From positions 1 to 33,929 of the forward strand of contig NZ_SOEF01000031.1 of assembly GCF_004366375.1 (NCBI RefSeq): DNA of 33,929 nucleotides. Direction: 5' to 3'. This DNA is from Halanaerobium congolense (GTDB lineage: Bacteria; Bacillota; Halanaerobiia; Halanaerobiales; Halanaerobiaceae). The notes beneath the pieces were generated by a model. The model was not told where the DNA came from and did not search any database. It worked only from the letters and a program-made list of their open reading frames with translations. Every line of letters begins with the position of its first letter. Positions within the stretch are counted from its first letter, which is position 1. The translations under genes were made by a program, and so were the position numbers. Below are positions 15,966 through 23,097 of this stretch, one piece after another.

Positions 15966-16880
15966 ATGAAAAAAGTAATCTTAGATTGCGATAATACAAT
16001 TGGTTTAGAGGAAAAAGATGTTGATGATGGCCTGGCATTTTTATTTTTATTAGGTCGCGAAGACATTGATTTAATGGCTGTTACCAGTGTTTTTGGAAAC
16101 AGTTCTTTAGAAGAAACCTATAGTACTACAGAAAAGATGTTGAATGACTTCAAGTTAGAAGATAAAATAAAACATTTCAAAGGTGCTGCTGAAGCCGGTG
16201 ATTATGACACTGAAGCGGCTGAATATCTAGCAAAAGCTGCAGCAGAAAACAACAATGAAATTACTCTAATTGCTGTTGGACCACTTTCTAATCTATATGC
16301 AGCCTGGAAGATAGACAATAATTTTTTTAAGAATTTAAAAGAAATAATTATTATGGGTGGGGTTACTGAACCTCTGCAGTTTGGTGATAAAACCATTGAT
16401 GAACTCAACTTTAGCTGTGATCCGGAAGCTGCTGAAAAAGTTTTGAAGTCTGAGGTTCCTGTTGCTTTAATGTCAGGTAACCTATGCCTGGCAGCACGTT
16501 TTGGAGAAAAATCATGGAGAAGGGTTAATAGATCTAAAAATAAAGCAGTTCGAGCTTATATTAAAGATAAAATTGATCACTGGTATGAGTATTCTTCAGA
16601 AATAATTGGATTAACAGGATTTTATATGTGGGATGTTGTTGCGGTAGTTTATATGACAGCACCTGAAATTTTCCCATATAATAAAAGAAAATTCGTTTCC
16701 AGTGTTGAAGATTTAAAGAGTGGAAGTATTAAAACTGATAAAGCGGAAGGTAGGCTGCAGGATGCTGGAGTTATTAACTTACCTTCAACTATAATTGATA
16801 CTAAAAGATTTAAAGATATTGTTTTTGCAGCCTGGGACAAAATAGATATTACACCGGAAGGGTATGCCGATGCTGAATAA
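15966..16880 (+). CDS. Nucleoside hydrolase (IUNH family)
   Basis: Hydrolyses ribonucleosides to base and ribose for salvage; cytoplasmic, 304 residues. The calcium-binding N-terminus is ILDCDNTIGLEEKDVDDGLA, a variant of the standard DTDPGxDDAxA in which four residues are inserted before DVDD. Other conserved blocks are TLIAVGPLSNLYAAW, EIIIMGGV, NFSCDPEAAEKVL and MWDVVAVVYM, the last with the active-site aspartate expected near the C-terminal end. AGGAGG precedes ATG 15966. Its last codons overlap the start of a small unknown gene, suggesting coupled translation. Base specificity cannot be inferred. Confidence 0.88.
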   Translation: MKKVILDCDNTIGLEEKDVDDGLAFLFLLGREDIDLMAVTSVFGNSSLEETYSTTEKMLNDFKLEDKIKHFKGAAEAGDYDTEAAEYLAKAAAENNNEITLIAVGPLSNLYAAWKIDNNFFKNLKEIIIMGGVTEPLQFGDKTIDELNFSCDPEAAEKVLKSEVPVALMSGNLCLAARFGEKSWRRVNRSKNKAVRAYIKDKIDHWYEYSSEIIGLTGFYMWDVVAVVYMTAPEIFPYNKRKFVSSVEDLKSGSIKTDKAEGRLQDAGVINLPSTIIDTKRFKDIVFAAWDKIDITPEGYADAE

Positions 16881-17223
16881 AGATGAGCTTCGAGATTTAT
16901 TTTTTATACAACATCAGCTGACAGATGATCTTTTAACTGATTCAGGGCTTAGAACCTTTGCTTCAGTTTTAAATAAAAATCTAGATACTGATGTTTATAT
17001 ATATGATCGTTTTCGGGATGATATAATTTATGCAGATCAAAAAATAAAAAAGAACAAAGAATTTATGCTTTATATAAGAGAAAGAAAATTAATACGTAAG
17101 GATACAGCTTTCAAATGCTGTCGGGTAGAAATTTTTGAGTATCAATATCAATGGCAGGGTAAAGAATATAAAGAACTGCAGCTTGATCTGGGTAAAAAAG
17201 ATAAAGTTGGAATTTTAGCTTGA
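16870..17223 (+). CDS. Small protein of unknown function coupled to nucleoside hydrolase
   Basis: I do not recognise this 117-residue protein. It has no signal peptide or membrane helix. The middle part, SVLNKNLDTDVYIYDRFRDDIIYA, has the look of a small PAS/GAF-like sensor strand pattern (quoted here only as an impression), followed by the basic MLYIRERKLIRK, a CC pair in AFKCCRVEIFEY and ELQLDLGKKDK. Two ATGs are possible; GGAAGGG at 16856-16862 is seven bases from ATG 16870 and only one from 16864, so 16870 is preferred. It overlaps the nucleoside hydrolase gene by 11 bases and ends before a terminator, so the pair forms a two-gene operon. Confidence 0.7.
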   Translation: MLNKDELRDLFFIQHQLTDDLLTDSGLRTFASVLNKNLDTDVYIYDRFRDDIIYADQKIKKNKEFMLYIRERKLIRKDTAFKCCRVEIFEYQYQWQGKEYKELQLDLGKKDKVGILA

Positions 17224-17287
17224 ATTATCAACTGTACTTATTTTCTATTAATGCTGATAAAAATATTGATTATTCAAAAGATTTTTA

Positions 17288-17314
17288 AGGGAGAGGGTAA
17301 CCTCTCTCTTTTTT
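17288..17314 (+). terminator. Terminator of the nucleoside hydrolase operon
   Basis: AGGGAGAGG at 17288-17296 pairs with CCTCTCTCT at 17301-17309 around a GTAA tetraloop, followed by TTTTT. Confidence 0.85.
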
Positions 17315-17357
17315 CAACTTTAGAAAAGCAAAGTTATTTTATGATTTAGTAAAATTA

Positions 17358-17366
17358 TGCTATAAT
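17358..17366 (+). promoter_or_regulatory. Extended -10 promoter of the glycosyltransferase cluster
   Basis: TGCTATAAT is a consensus extended -10 element, 42 bases before the first gene of the cluster and after the preceding terminator. The -35 region is weak. It marks the start of the 17409-19843 transcript. Confidence 0.6.
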
Positions 17367-17408
17367 AGAGATAAGTTTTATATATTTGAAAGGCGGAAAA
17401 TTAAAATT

Positions 17409-18101
17409 ATGGAATTTGAATTGTCAGTTATTATTCCGACCCTAAATGAAGAAAAAAATATTGGGAGTCTAATCGATTTTATAGATCAGGAAAATGTGAA
17501 AACAGAAGTTATTATTTCAGATGCTGACAGCACTGATAATACTAGAAAAATTGCTGCAGCAAAAGGTGCAGAGGTAGTTAATTCTAAAAAAGCAAGTCGT
17601 GGGTTGCAGTTAAATAGGGGTGCTGAAATAGCATCTGCACCAATCTTGTTGTTTTTGCATGCTGATTCCACTTTAGAAAGAGGTTCCTTATTTGCTTTAG
17701 TTAAAACAATGCAGAATCAGGAAAAAAAAATTGGTGGTTGCTTTACTTTGGAAATCAAATCAAAGCATCCGCTGCTAAAATTTATCAGCTGGTCTTCTAA
17801 TCTTAGAGCTAAATACCTACATTTAATTTTCGGTGATCAGGGTATTTTCATAAAAAAAGATTATTTTCAGCGTTTGGGGAGATTCCCCGAAATTGAGCTA
17901 ATGGAAGACTGGGAGTTTTCAAAAAAAATGACAAAAGCTGGGCCACTCATTTTTTTAAATAAAAAAATTTATACTTCAGCAAGGCGTTGGGAAGAAGGCG
18001 GAGTTTTAAGAACAATTCTTTTAATGCATAAAATAAAGTTATTATATAAATTGGGATATAGTCCCCAAAAGCTTAAAAAAATATACCGTGATGCCCGTTA
18101 G
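17409..18101 (+). CDS. TIGR04283-type family 2 glycosyltransferase (arsenosugar-associated family)
   Basis: GT-A fold glycosyltransferase of 230 residues. The N-terminal nucleotide-sugar site is LSVIIPTLNEEKNI, the metal-binding region ISDADSTDNTRKIA, followed by SKKASRGLQLNRGAEIA and LLFLHADSTLE, which are hallmarks of the TIGR04283 family. The acceptor region holds FGDQGIFIKKDYF and LMEDWEFSKKM. The family name comes from its frequent place beside the radical-SAM enzyme ArsS in arsenosugar clusters. Here no arsS or arsM is near, so the acceptor may not contain arsenic. It precedes the TIGR04282-type gene by 26 bases, the usual partner order. The family call rests on remembered motifs. Confidence 0.82.
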   Translation: MEFELSVIIPTLNEEKNIGSLIDFIDQENVKTEVIISDADSTDNTRKIAAAKGAEVVNSKKASRGLQLNRGAEIASAPILLFLHADSTLERGSLFALVKTMQNQEKKIGGCFTLEIKSKHPLLKFISWSSNLRAKYLHLIFGDQGIFIKKDYFQRLGRFPEIELMEDWEFSKKMTKAGPLIFLNKKIYTSARRWEEGGVLRTILLMHKIKLLYKLGYSPQKLKKIYRDAR

Positions 18102-18127
18102 TTAATTCAGAATAGGAGGAGATTATT

Positions 18128-18814
18128 TTGCAGGCTGCAGTAGTATTAATGAGTAGAGCACCGATACCCGGAAAAACTAAAACAAGGCTTGAAAGTCATT
18201 TAAAAAAAGAAGAATGTGCTGAACTGCATAAAGCTTTTTTAAAAGATATTAATGCTAAATTTTTAAATTTAAAAAACGAAAATACTAGAATTGATTTATA
18301 TTTAAGTTTCACTCCTAAAAAAGCGGAATCTTCGTTTTTGGGGCTTATCAGCAGTGACTTTACTCGCATCCCACAAATCGGATCTAATTTAGGAGAAAAA
18401 ATGTATAATGCTCTGAATGATGCATATCAGCTAAGTAATTTGCCTGTAATTATTACTGGTTCTGATCTTCCACTATTGGATATTGAAATTTTTACTGAGG
18501 CTTTTGCAGGTTTAAAAGAACGGGATTTGGTAATTGGGCCATCAGCTGATGGAGGCTATTATCTGATTGGAATGAAAAAACCTCAAAAATTTCTTTTCGA
18601 TTCTGGAAATTGGGGTAATAGTAATGTTCTGCAGCAAACAATTAAAGCAGTGAGCAGCCACAACTTGAAAACTCATTTTTTGCCTGAAGCTTCCGATGTA
18701 GATACTTTTAAAGAACTACTGCAGTTGAGATCTGAACTAATTAACCGGAAAGTTAATTTAAATTTTCTTAAAAATACTAAAATTGTAATTGAAAAAATAT
18801 TCAACTATAAATAA
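18128..18814 (+). CDS. TIGR04282/DUF2064 nucleotidyltransferase-like protein
   Basis: GT-A fold protein of 228 residues related to CofC and MobA-type nucleotidyltransferases. The N-terminus AVVLMSRAPIPGKTKTRLE is the family's nucleotide-binding loop. ITGSDLPLLD carries the metal-binding aspartate, and LVIGPSADGGYYLIGM is the most conserved DUF2064 block. The start is TTG 18128, set by AGGAGGA at 18114-18120 and by the family N-terminus. It lies between the TIGR04283 glycosyltransferase and an APH-fold protein, all closely spaced. A plausible role is to activate a sugar or sugar phosphate with a nucleotide for the partner transferase; this is inference. Confidence 0.82.
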   Translation: MQAAVVLMSRAPIPGKTKTRLESHLKKEECAELHKAFLKDINAKFLNLKNENTRIDLYLSFTPKKAESSFLGLISSDFTRIPQIGSNLGEKMYNALNDAYQLSNLPVIITGSDLPLLDIEIFTEAFAGLKERDLVIGPSADGGYYLIGMKKPQKFLFDSGNWGNSNVLQQTIKAVSSHNLKTHFLPEASDVDTFKELLQLRSELINRKVNLNFLKNTKIVIEKIFNYK

Positions 18815-18829
18815 TGGGGGGGCAAATTT

Positions 18830-19843
18830 ATGTCTTTTCAGGAAGACTTGAAACAAAAATTAAAAAATTATATTAGAGAACGAGATTTTATGCATGCAGC
18901 TGGAATCAGCAGGAGAGCTAAATTAGAATTTTTAGCTCAGGGAGAGTATAATATAAATTATTTAATTAAAGATGAAGAAGAAAAATATGTACTTCGGGTT
19001 AATTTGGGCAGTCAGATGCATCTCGATGATCAGATTGGTTATGAATTTTCTGCTCTGCAGGCCCTGGCACCATCTGGTGTAACGCCAAGACCATTTTATC
19101 TTGATAATTCTCAAGAAAAGATCGATTACGGTTTATTAATGATGGAATATTTGCCGGGACGTTCTTTAGATTACCAAAAAGATTTAAAAACAGCTGCCAA
19201 GATTTTTGCTAAAATACATAAATTAGATAGTTCTAAAGCAGAAAGACTGGTTCAGGAAAAAAAACCTTTAACTGCAATTTGGAATGAATGTGAGGCATTA
19301 CTTGAGCATTATTTTAATTCAGAATTAGCAGTATCTGAAATAAAAAAATTCTTAATGAAAATGAAAGCAGAGATGTATAAAAAGAAAGAAAAAGAGTCAG
19401 AACTGATGGATCTTTTTCCACCTGCTATAGTAAATACTGAGGTTAATTCGAATAATTTTATTATTGATGATAAATTTAACCTTGCCTATCTGGTAGACTG
19501 GGAGAAGCCATTAATTACAACTCCACTTCAAGATTTAAGCCACTTTATGGTCCCAACTACCACTCTCTGGAAAACAAATTTTATTTTTAACCAGGGGGAG
19601 GAAGAAGAGTTTTTACATCATTATCTTAAAGCAAGAGGAATGGATTCTCAATACCATGAGGTTAAATCAGCTCTCGAGTTATTTAATGAATTCTCTGCAA
19701 TGCGGGGAATTTCCTGGTCAGCAATGGCCTGGGTGGAATATCAGAATACAGAACGAGAAATAAAAAATCAGGATACTTTTGAAACAATGGACAGCTACTT
19801 AAAAATAGATTTTTTAGAAATGCTTTTTCCAGATCTTAATTAA
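18830..19843 (+). CDS. APH-fold phosphotransferase-family protein with altered catalytic loop
   Basis: Kinase-like protein of the aminoglycoside/choline kinase superfamily, 337 residues. The N-lobe has FLAQGEYNINYLI (nucleotide loop) and KYVLRVNLG, and the hinge region is LLMMEYLPGRSL. The catalytic loop, normally HGDLHPGN, reads NTEVNSNN (202-209): His becomes Asn and the catalytic Asp becomes Glu, while the metal-binding Asn209 is kept. The second metal-binding Asp is present in LVDWEKP (D223). I recall related proteins with the NTE form, so it may be a subfamily rather than a dead enzyme. It starts 15 bases after the TIGR04282-type gene behind a GGGGGG ribosome site. It may phosphorylate the sugar used by the two upstream enzymes. 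Confidence 0.8.
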   Translation: MSFQEDLKQKLKNYIRERDFMHAAGISRRAKLEFLAQGEYNINYLIKDEEEKYVLRVNLGSQMHLDDQIGYEFSALQALAPSGVTPRPFYLDNSQEKIDYGLLMMEYLPGRSLDYQKDLKTAAKIFAKIHKLDSSKAERLVQEKKPLTAIWNECEALLEHYFNSELAVSEIKKFLMKMKAEMYKKKEKESELMDLFPPAIVNTEVNSNNFIIDDKFNLAYLVDWEKPLITTPLQDLSHFMVPTTTLWKTNFIFNQGEEEEFLHHYLKARGMDSQYHEVKSALELFNEFSAMRGISWSAMAWVEYQNTEREIKNQDTFETMDSYLKIDFLEMLFPDLN

Positions 19844-19868
19844 AGTAAAAGTGTAATAATAATATAAT
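19840..19868 (+). promoter_or_regulatory. Possible promoter of the CsoR-type gene
   Basis: TATAAT at 19863-19868 with TTAAAG at 19840-19845, 17 bases apart, overlaps the end of the upstream gene. A GGGGGTA stretch at 19890-19896, which resembles half of a CsoR operator and also serves as the ribosome site, follows. Only a half site is seen. Confidence 0.35.
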
Positions 19869-19899
19869 ATTTAGAGTTAAAATAAAATTGGGGGTAAAT

Positions 19900-20178
19900 A
19901 TGAATTCATTATCAGAAGCAGATAAAAAAGATTTAATTGTGAGACTGCGTCGAATTGAAGGTCAGGTAAGAGGATTACAGCGAATGATAGATGAAGAAAA
20001 ATACTGTGTTGATATTTTAACGCAGATCAATGCCTGTCGGGGTGCTTTAAAAAAGGTTGCTTTAAAGATTTTGAATCGACATGTTAATGGCTGTGTGAAA
20101 AATGCAATTTCTCAGGAAGAAGGAGAAGAGGCAATAATAACTGAATTAATGGATGTTATAGATAAATTTAGTGATTAA
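19900..20178 (+). CDS. csoR: CsoR/FrmR-family metal-sensing repressor, copper type
   Basis: All-helical DNA-binding repressor of 92 residues that lets go of DNA on binding Cu(I). The N-terminal helix is VRLRRIEGQVRGLQRMI. The copper ligands fall at C36, H61 and C65, with Tyr35 before the first, exactly the numbering of the Mycobacterium tuberculosis CsoR; this agreement also supports ATG 19900 over the in-frame TTG at 19888. FrmR and CstR relatives share parts of this pattern, so a formaldehyde or persulfide sensor is a less likely alternative. No copper exporter or chaperone gene is adjacent, so its targets lie elsewhere or are the neighbouring genes. Confidence 0.87.
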   Translation: MNSLSEADKKDLIVRLRRIEGQVRGLQRMIDEEKYCVDILTQINACRGALKKVALKILNRHVNGCVKNAISQEEGEEAIITELMDVIDKFSD

Positions 20179-20182
20179 TATT

Positions 20183-20204
20183 ACTCCGTTTAGGCGGGGT
20201 TTTT
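20183..20204 (+). terminator. Short terminator after the CsoR-type gene
   Basis: ACTCCG at 20183-20188 pairs with CGGGGT at 20195-20200 (six pairs, one G-T), followed by TTTT. It is short and sits directly before the next ribosome site (AAGGAGG at 20205-20211), so it may only attenuate. Confidence 0.5.
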
Positions 20205-20216
20205 AAGGAGGATTTT

Positions 20217-20975
20217 ATGTTAGCTTTAGAAAAAATTATTGCTTCTTTAATTATGCCGCCAGGTCTTTTTGTTTTTTTATTTTTAATATTGGCTCTTTAT
20301 TTATTCAAAAAATCAGAATCAATTACAATTAAAATTATTGCTGTTTTGGCCTTATTATTTTGTTTTTTTATGTCAACTGCTTTTGGTGTTCAGCTTTTAC
20401 TTCATCCTTTAGAAAATTATGCTGAAAGAAATTCAGTTACCGCCTTTGCCAAACATCCAATTGTTGTTCTTGGTGGTGGAGTGAATTATTATTCTTCTGA
20501 TAAAGCCAAACCTTCTGTCCACAGCCTACAGCGATTAGTAAAGGGATATCAACTGCATCGTAAATTAAAAACTCCTTTAATTTATTCAGGGGGGGTTGCC
20601 ATCGGTCAACAAATAATTTCGGAGGCTGATGCTGCAGCAGATTTTTTAACTTCAATTGGAATGGATAAAAGCTATTATATTAGTGAAAATCAGGCTCAAA
20701 CAACCTTTGAAAATGCTGCTTATTTAAAAAGATGGATTGAGGACAATGAAATAGAAAAAGTATATTTGGTAACTTCTGCTTATCATATTTTGCGTTCAGC
20801 AGCAGTTTTTAAAGCTCAAAATATTGATTTTTTAATAGTTCATTCAGGATTTATCTATGATCATCAATTTAGTTGGTTAGATTATTTGCCAAACCGAGGC
20901 GCTTTAAACGCAAATTTATCGGCACTGCACGAATGGATTGGTCTTGCCTGGTACTATATACGTGGTCGAATTTAA
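20217..20975 (+). CDS. YdcF/ElyC family (DUF218) membrane protein
   Basis: Membrane-anchored protein of 252 residues. Two N-terminal membrane helices (about 10-30 and 38-62) are followed by a DUF218 domain from about 80 to 235. The domain shows PIVVLGGGVNYY, LIYSGG, SEADAAADFL, YISENQAQTTFENA and YLVTSAYHILRSA, which are the conserved blocks of the ElyC/SanA/YdcF group. ElyC affects cell-envelope assembly and lipid-carrier use in E. coli, but no reaction is known. AAGGAGG precedes the ATG 20217. It follows the CsoR gene by 38 bases. An envelope role would fit the glycosyltransferase cluster upstream, though a link is not shown. Confidence 0.85.
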   Translation: MLALEKIIASLIMPPGLFVFLFLILALYLFKKSESITIKIIAVLALLFCFFMSTAFGVQLLLHPLENYAERNSVTAFAKHPIVVLGGGVNYYSSDKAKPSVHSLQRLVKGYQLHRKLKTPLIYSGGVAIGQQIISEADAAADFLTSIGMDKSYYISENQAQTTFENAAYLKRWIEDNEIEKVYLVTSAYHILRSAAVFKAQNIDFLIVHSGFIYDHQFSWLDYLPNRGALNANLSALHEWIGLAWYYIRGRI

Positions 20976-20991
20976 ATTAATTTGATTAATC

Positions 20992-20997
20992 TATAAT
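20992..20997 (+). promoter_or_regulatory. Candidate -10 element before the PHP gene
   Basis: TATAAT in the 164-base gap before the phosphoesterase gene, with no good -35 at 17 bases. A second, weaker candidate (CTATAAAT) lies near 21030. One of them is likely to drive the 21140-25650 genes. Confidence 0.3.
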
Positions 20998-21139
20998 ATT
21001 TAGTGTTATTTTAAACATTTTCTGATAAACTATAAATGTATCTTAGAGAGAGTATTTATAAATTAAAGAGTAGTGAGTATTATAATCTCTTTTTAAGTAA
21101 ATTTATGTTAAAAATTACTCTTAAGGGGCTTGATAGTTT

Positions 21140-22006
21140 ATGGCTAAAGATATGTTTAGTAAAAAAAAGAAAATTGATCTTCATATGCATACAACTGCAT
21201 CTGATGGAGCTTCAACTCCAGCAGAACTAGTAGATACATGTATAGATTTAGGTTTGGAGATAATTGCGGTTACTGATCATGATAATGTAACAAATGTTAA
21301 AAAAATGCAGCAGTTAGGGAATGAAAAAGGATTAAAAGTTATTTCAGGAATAGAGATTTCTACTTATAGAGGAGAAGCAGAATATCATATTTTAGGTTAT
21401 TTTGTTGATCCAGAAAATGATGCTTTACTTGGATTAACAGAGACAATTTTAGATTCCAGAGTAGAAAGAACTCATAAAATGATCGAAAAATTAACTGAAA
21501 TGGGTTACCCTTTAGATTTTAAAGATGTAAAAAAATATGCTACAGGAGTTAGCCTGGGTAGACCACATGTAGCAAGAGCAATGATCGAAAAGGGTTATAT
21601 TAATGAAATTGGTGAAGCTTTTACTGAAGAATTTATTGCAGGTGGGGGAAAAGCTTATGTCGAAAAGAAAAATGTTTTACCAGCTGAGGCAATAGAAGTA
21701 ATTTTAAAGGCTGGTGGAATACCAGTTATTGCTCATCCTCATATAATTAATCACGGCAAAGCCCTTGATAAAAAAGAGATTTCTCGTTTAAAAGATGTCG
21801 GTCTTAAAGGTGTTGAAGTTTATCAAACGAAACATAAGCAGAAGGTAACAAAAAAATACAAGAAAATTGCAGAAGAATTGGGCCTTTTAATTACAGGTGG
21901 TTCTGATTATCATGGAGAAAACTCTCCTGGGATTATGCCTGGTGATACAGGGATGAGTCAGGAAGAATATGATCAGCTGGAAAAACATGCCCATTCTATG
22001 CTATAA
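21140..22006 (+). CDS. PHP-domain phosphoesterase (RNase AM / nucleoside bisphosphatase type)
   Basis: Metal-dependent phosphoesterase of 288 residues. The four PHP motifs are present: DLHMHTTASDG, AVTDHDNV, ISGIEIST with the glutamate ligand, and the later histidines in GRPHVARAM, PVIAHPHI and GGSDYHGEN. This layout matches the E. coli YciV/TrpH type, which removes nucleotides or phosphate from short RNA and 3',5'-nucleoside bisphosphates. AAGGGG at 21122-21127 precedes ATG 21140. It is 37 bases before the isocitrate dehydrogenase gene. A metabolic link to those genes is not obvious and co-transcription may be incidental. Confidence 0.85.
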   Translation: MAKDMFSKKKKIDLHMHTTASDGASTPAELVDTCIDLGLEIIAVTDHDNVTNVKKMQQLGNEKGLKVISGIEISTYRGEAEYHILGYFVDPENDALLGLTETILDSRVERTHKMIEKLTEMGYPLDFKDVKKYATGVSLGRPHVARAMIEKGYINEIGEAFTEEFIAGGGKAYVEKKNVLPAEAIEVILKAGGIPVIAHPHIINHGKALDKKEISRLKDVGLKGVEVYQTKHKQKVTKKYKKIAEELGLLITGGSDYHGENSPGIMPGDTGMSQEEYDQLEKHAHSML

Positions 22007-22043
22007 TAACTAAAAATATTAAAAGGAGTAGTGAGTAAAGAGA

Positions 22044-23051
22044 ATGCATAATGTAACGATGATTGCTGGAGATGGAATTGGACCTGAAATTTCAGAGGCT
22101 GTAGCTAAAATAATTGAGGCTGCAGGTGTAAAGATTAAATGGGAGAAGGTAGAAGCGGGAGCTGGCGTGATGGATAAATATGGAACTCCACTTCCAGAAA
22201 AAGTATTTGAGTCAATCAGAAAAAATAAAGTAGCTTTAAAGGGACCAATTACAACACCGGTCGGCAGTGGTTTCCGTAGTGTTAATGTTGCAATAAGAAA
22301 AGAATTGAATTTATATGCAAATGTTCGGCCCTTAAAGGTACATGCCAAAAATTTTGCTAAAGACGAAAATATTGACATGGTGGTTTTCAGAGAAAATACA
22401 GAAGGACTTTATGTAGGAATTGAACATTATGTTGGTGATGAAGCGGCAGAAAGCATCAAAATAATCACCCGTAAAGCATCACGAAAAATCACAGAGAGAG
22501 CTTTTGAATATGCAGTTCGCGAAGATCGTAAAAAAGTTACAGCTGTACATAAGGCTAATATTTTAAAATTCAGTGATGGTTTATTTCTAGAAGAAGCCCG
22601 TAAAGTTGCTGAAAAATATCAAAAGACAAATCCAGAAATTAAATTTGATGATAAGATTGTAGATAATATGTGCATGCAGATGGTGCAGTATCCGGAACAA
22701 TATGATGTTCTGGTTATGCCTAATCTCTATGGAGATATTGTTTCGGATCTAGGTGCAGGTTTAATTGGAGGCTTAGGTTTGGCTCCAGGAATGAATCTAG
22801 GTGACGAGATAGCAGTTTTTGAAGCAGTTCATGGTAGTGCTCCAGATATTGCTGGTCAAAACAAAGCAAATCCGATTGCTCTTTTATTTTCTTCAGTTTT
22901 AATGTTGAGGCATCTTGGAGAAACAGAGGCTGCAGATAGGATTGAAAATGCTGCTGCTTTGGTTTTAAATAAAGGTGAAGTTTTAACTGAAGATTTAGGA
23001 GGCAGCGCCTCAACTGATCAAATAACAGAAGCTATTATTTCCGAATTATAA
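22044..23051 (+). CDS. icd: NAD-dependent isocitrate dehydrogenase
   Basis: Oxidative decarboxylation of isocitrate to 2-oxoglutarate. It has 335 residues, the short NAD-type of the isocitrate/isopropylmalate dehydrogenase family. The phosphate-binding start [10 protein letters not shown], the substrate loop [24 protein letters not shown] (quoted in part: [19 protein letters not shown]), [23 protein letters not shown] and [13 protein letters not shown] are all clear. Coenzyme choice is read at HGSAPDIAG: Asp268-Ile269 where NADP enzymes have Lys-Tyr, indicating NAD. The start is the only ATG after an in-frame stop at 22032; its AAAGGAG site is 15 bases away, longer than usual. The aconitase gene follows after 46 bases. 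Confidence 0.9.
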   Translation: MHNVTMIAGDGIGPEISEAVAKIIEAAGVKIKWEKVEAGAGVMDKYGTPLPEKVFESIRKNKVALKGPITTPVGSGFRSVNVAIRKELNLYANVRPLKVHAKNFAKDENIDMVVFRENTEGLYVGIEHYVGDEAAESIKIITRKASRKITERAFEYAVREDRKKVTAVHKANILKFSDGLFLEEARKVAEKYQKTNPEIKFDDKIVDNMCMQMVQYPEQYDVLVMPNLYGDIVSDLGAGLIGGLGLAPGMNLGDEIAVFEAVHGSAPDIAGQNKANPIALLFSSVLMLRHLGETEAADRIENAAALVLNKGEVLTEDLGGSASTDQITEAIISEL

Positions 23052-23097
23052 TTAATATAAGCTTATATTTTTAAGATAAGAGGGGAGAGATTAGTAA

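Noticed and set aside
21036-21230. 64-codon open frame before the PHP-domain gene.
   Set aside because: It overlaps the start of the PHP gene, has no ribosome site and no protein-like pattern; the region looks like an AT-rich spacer.
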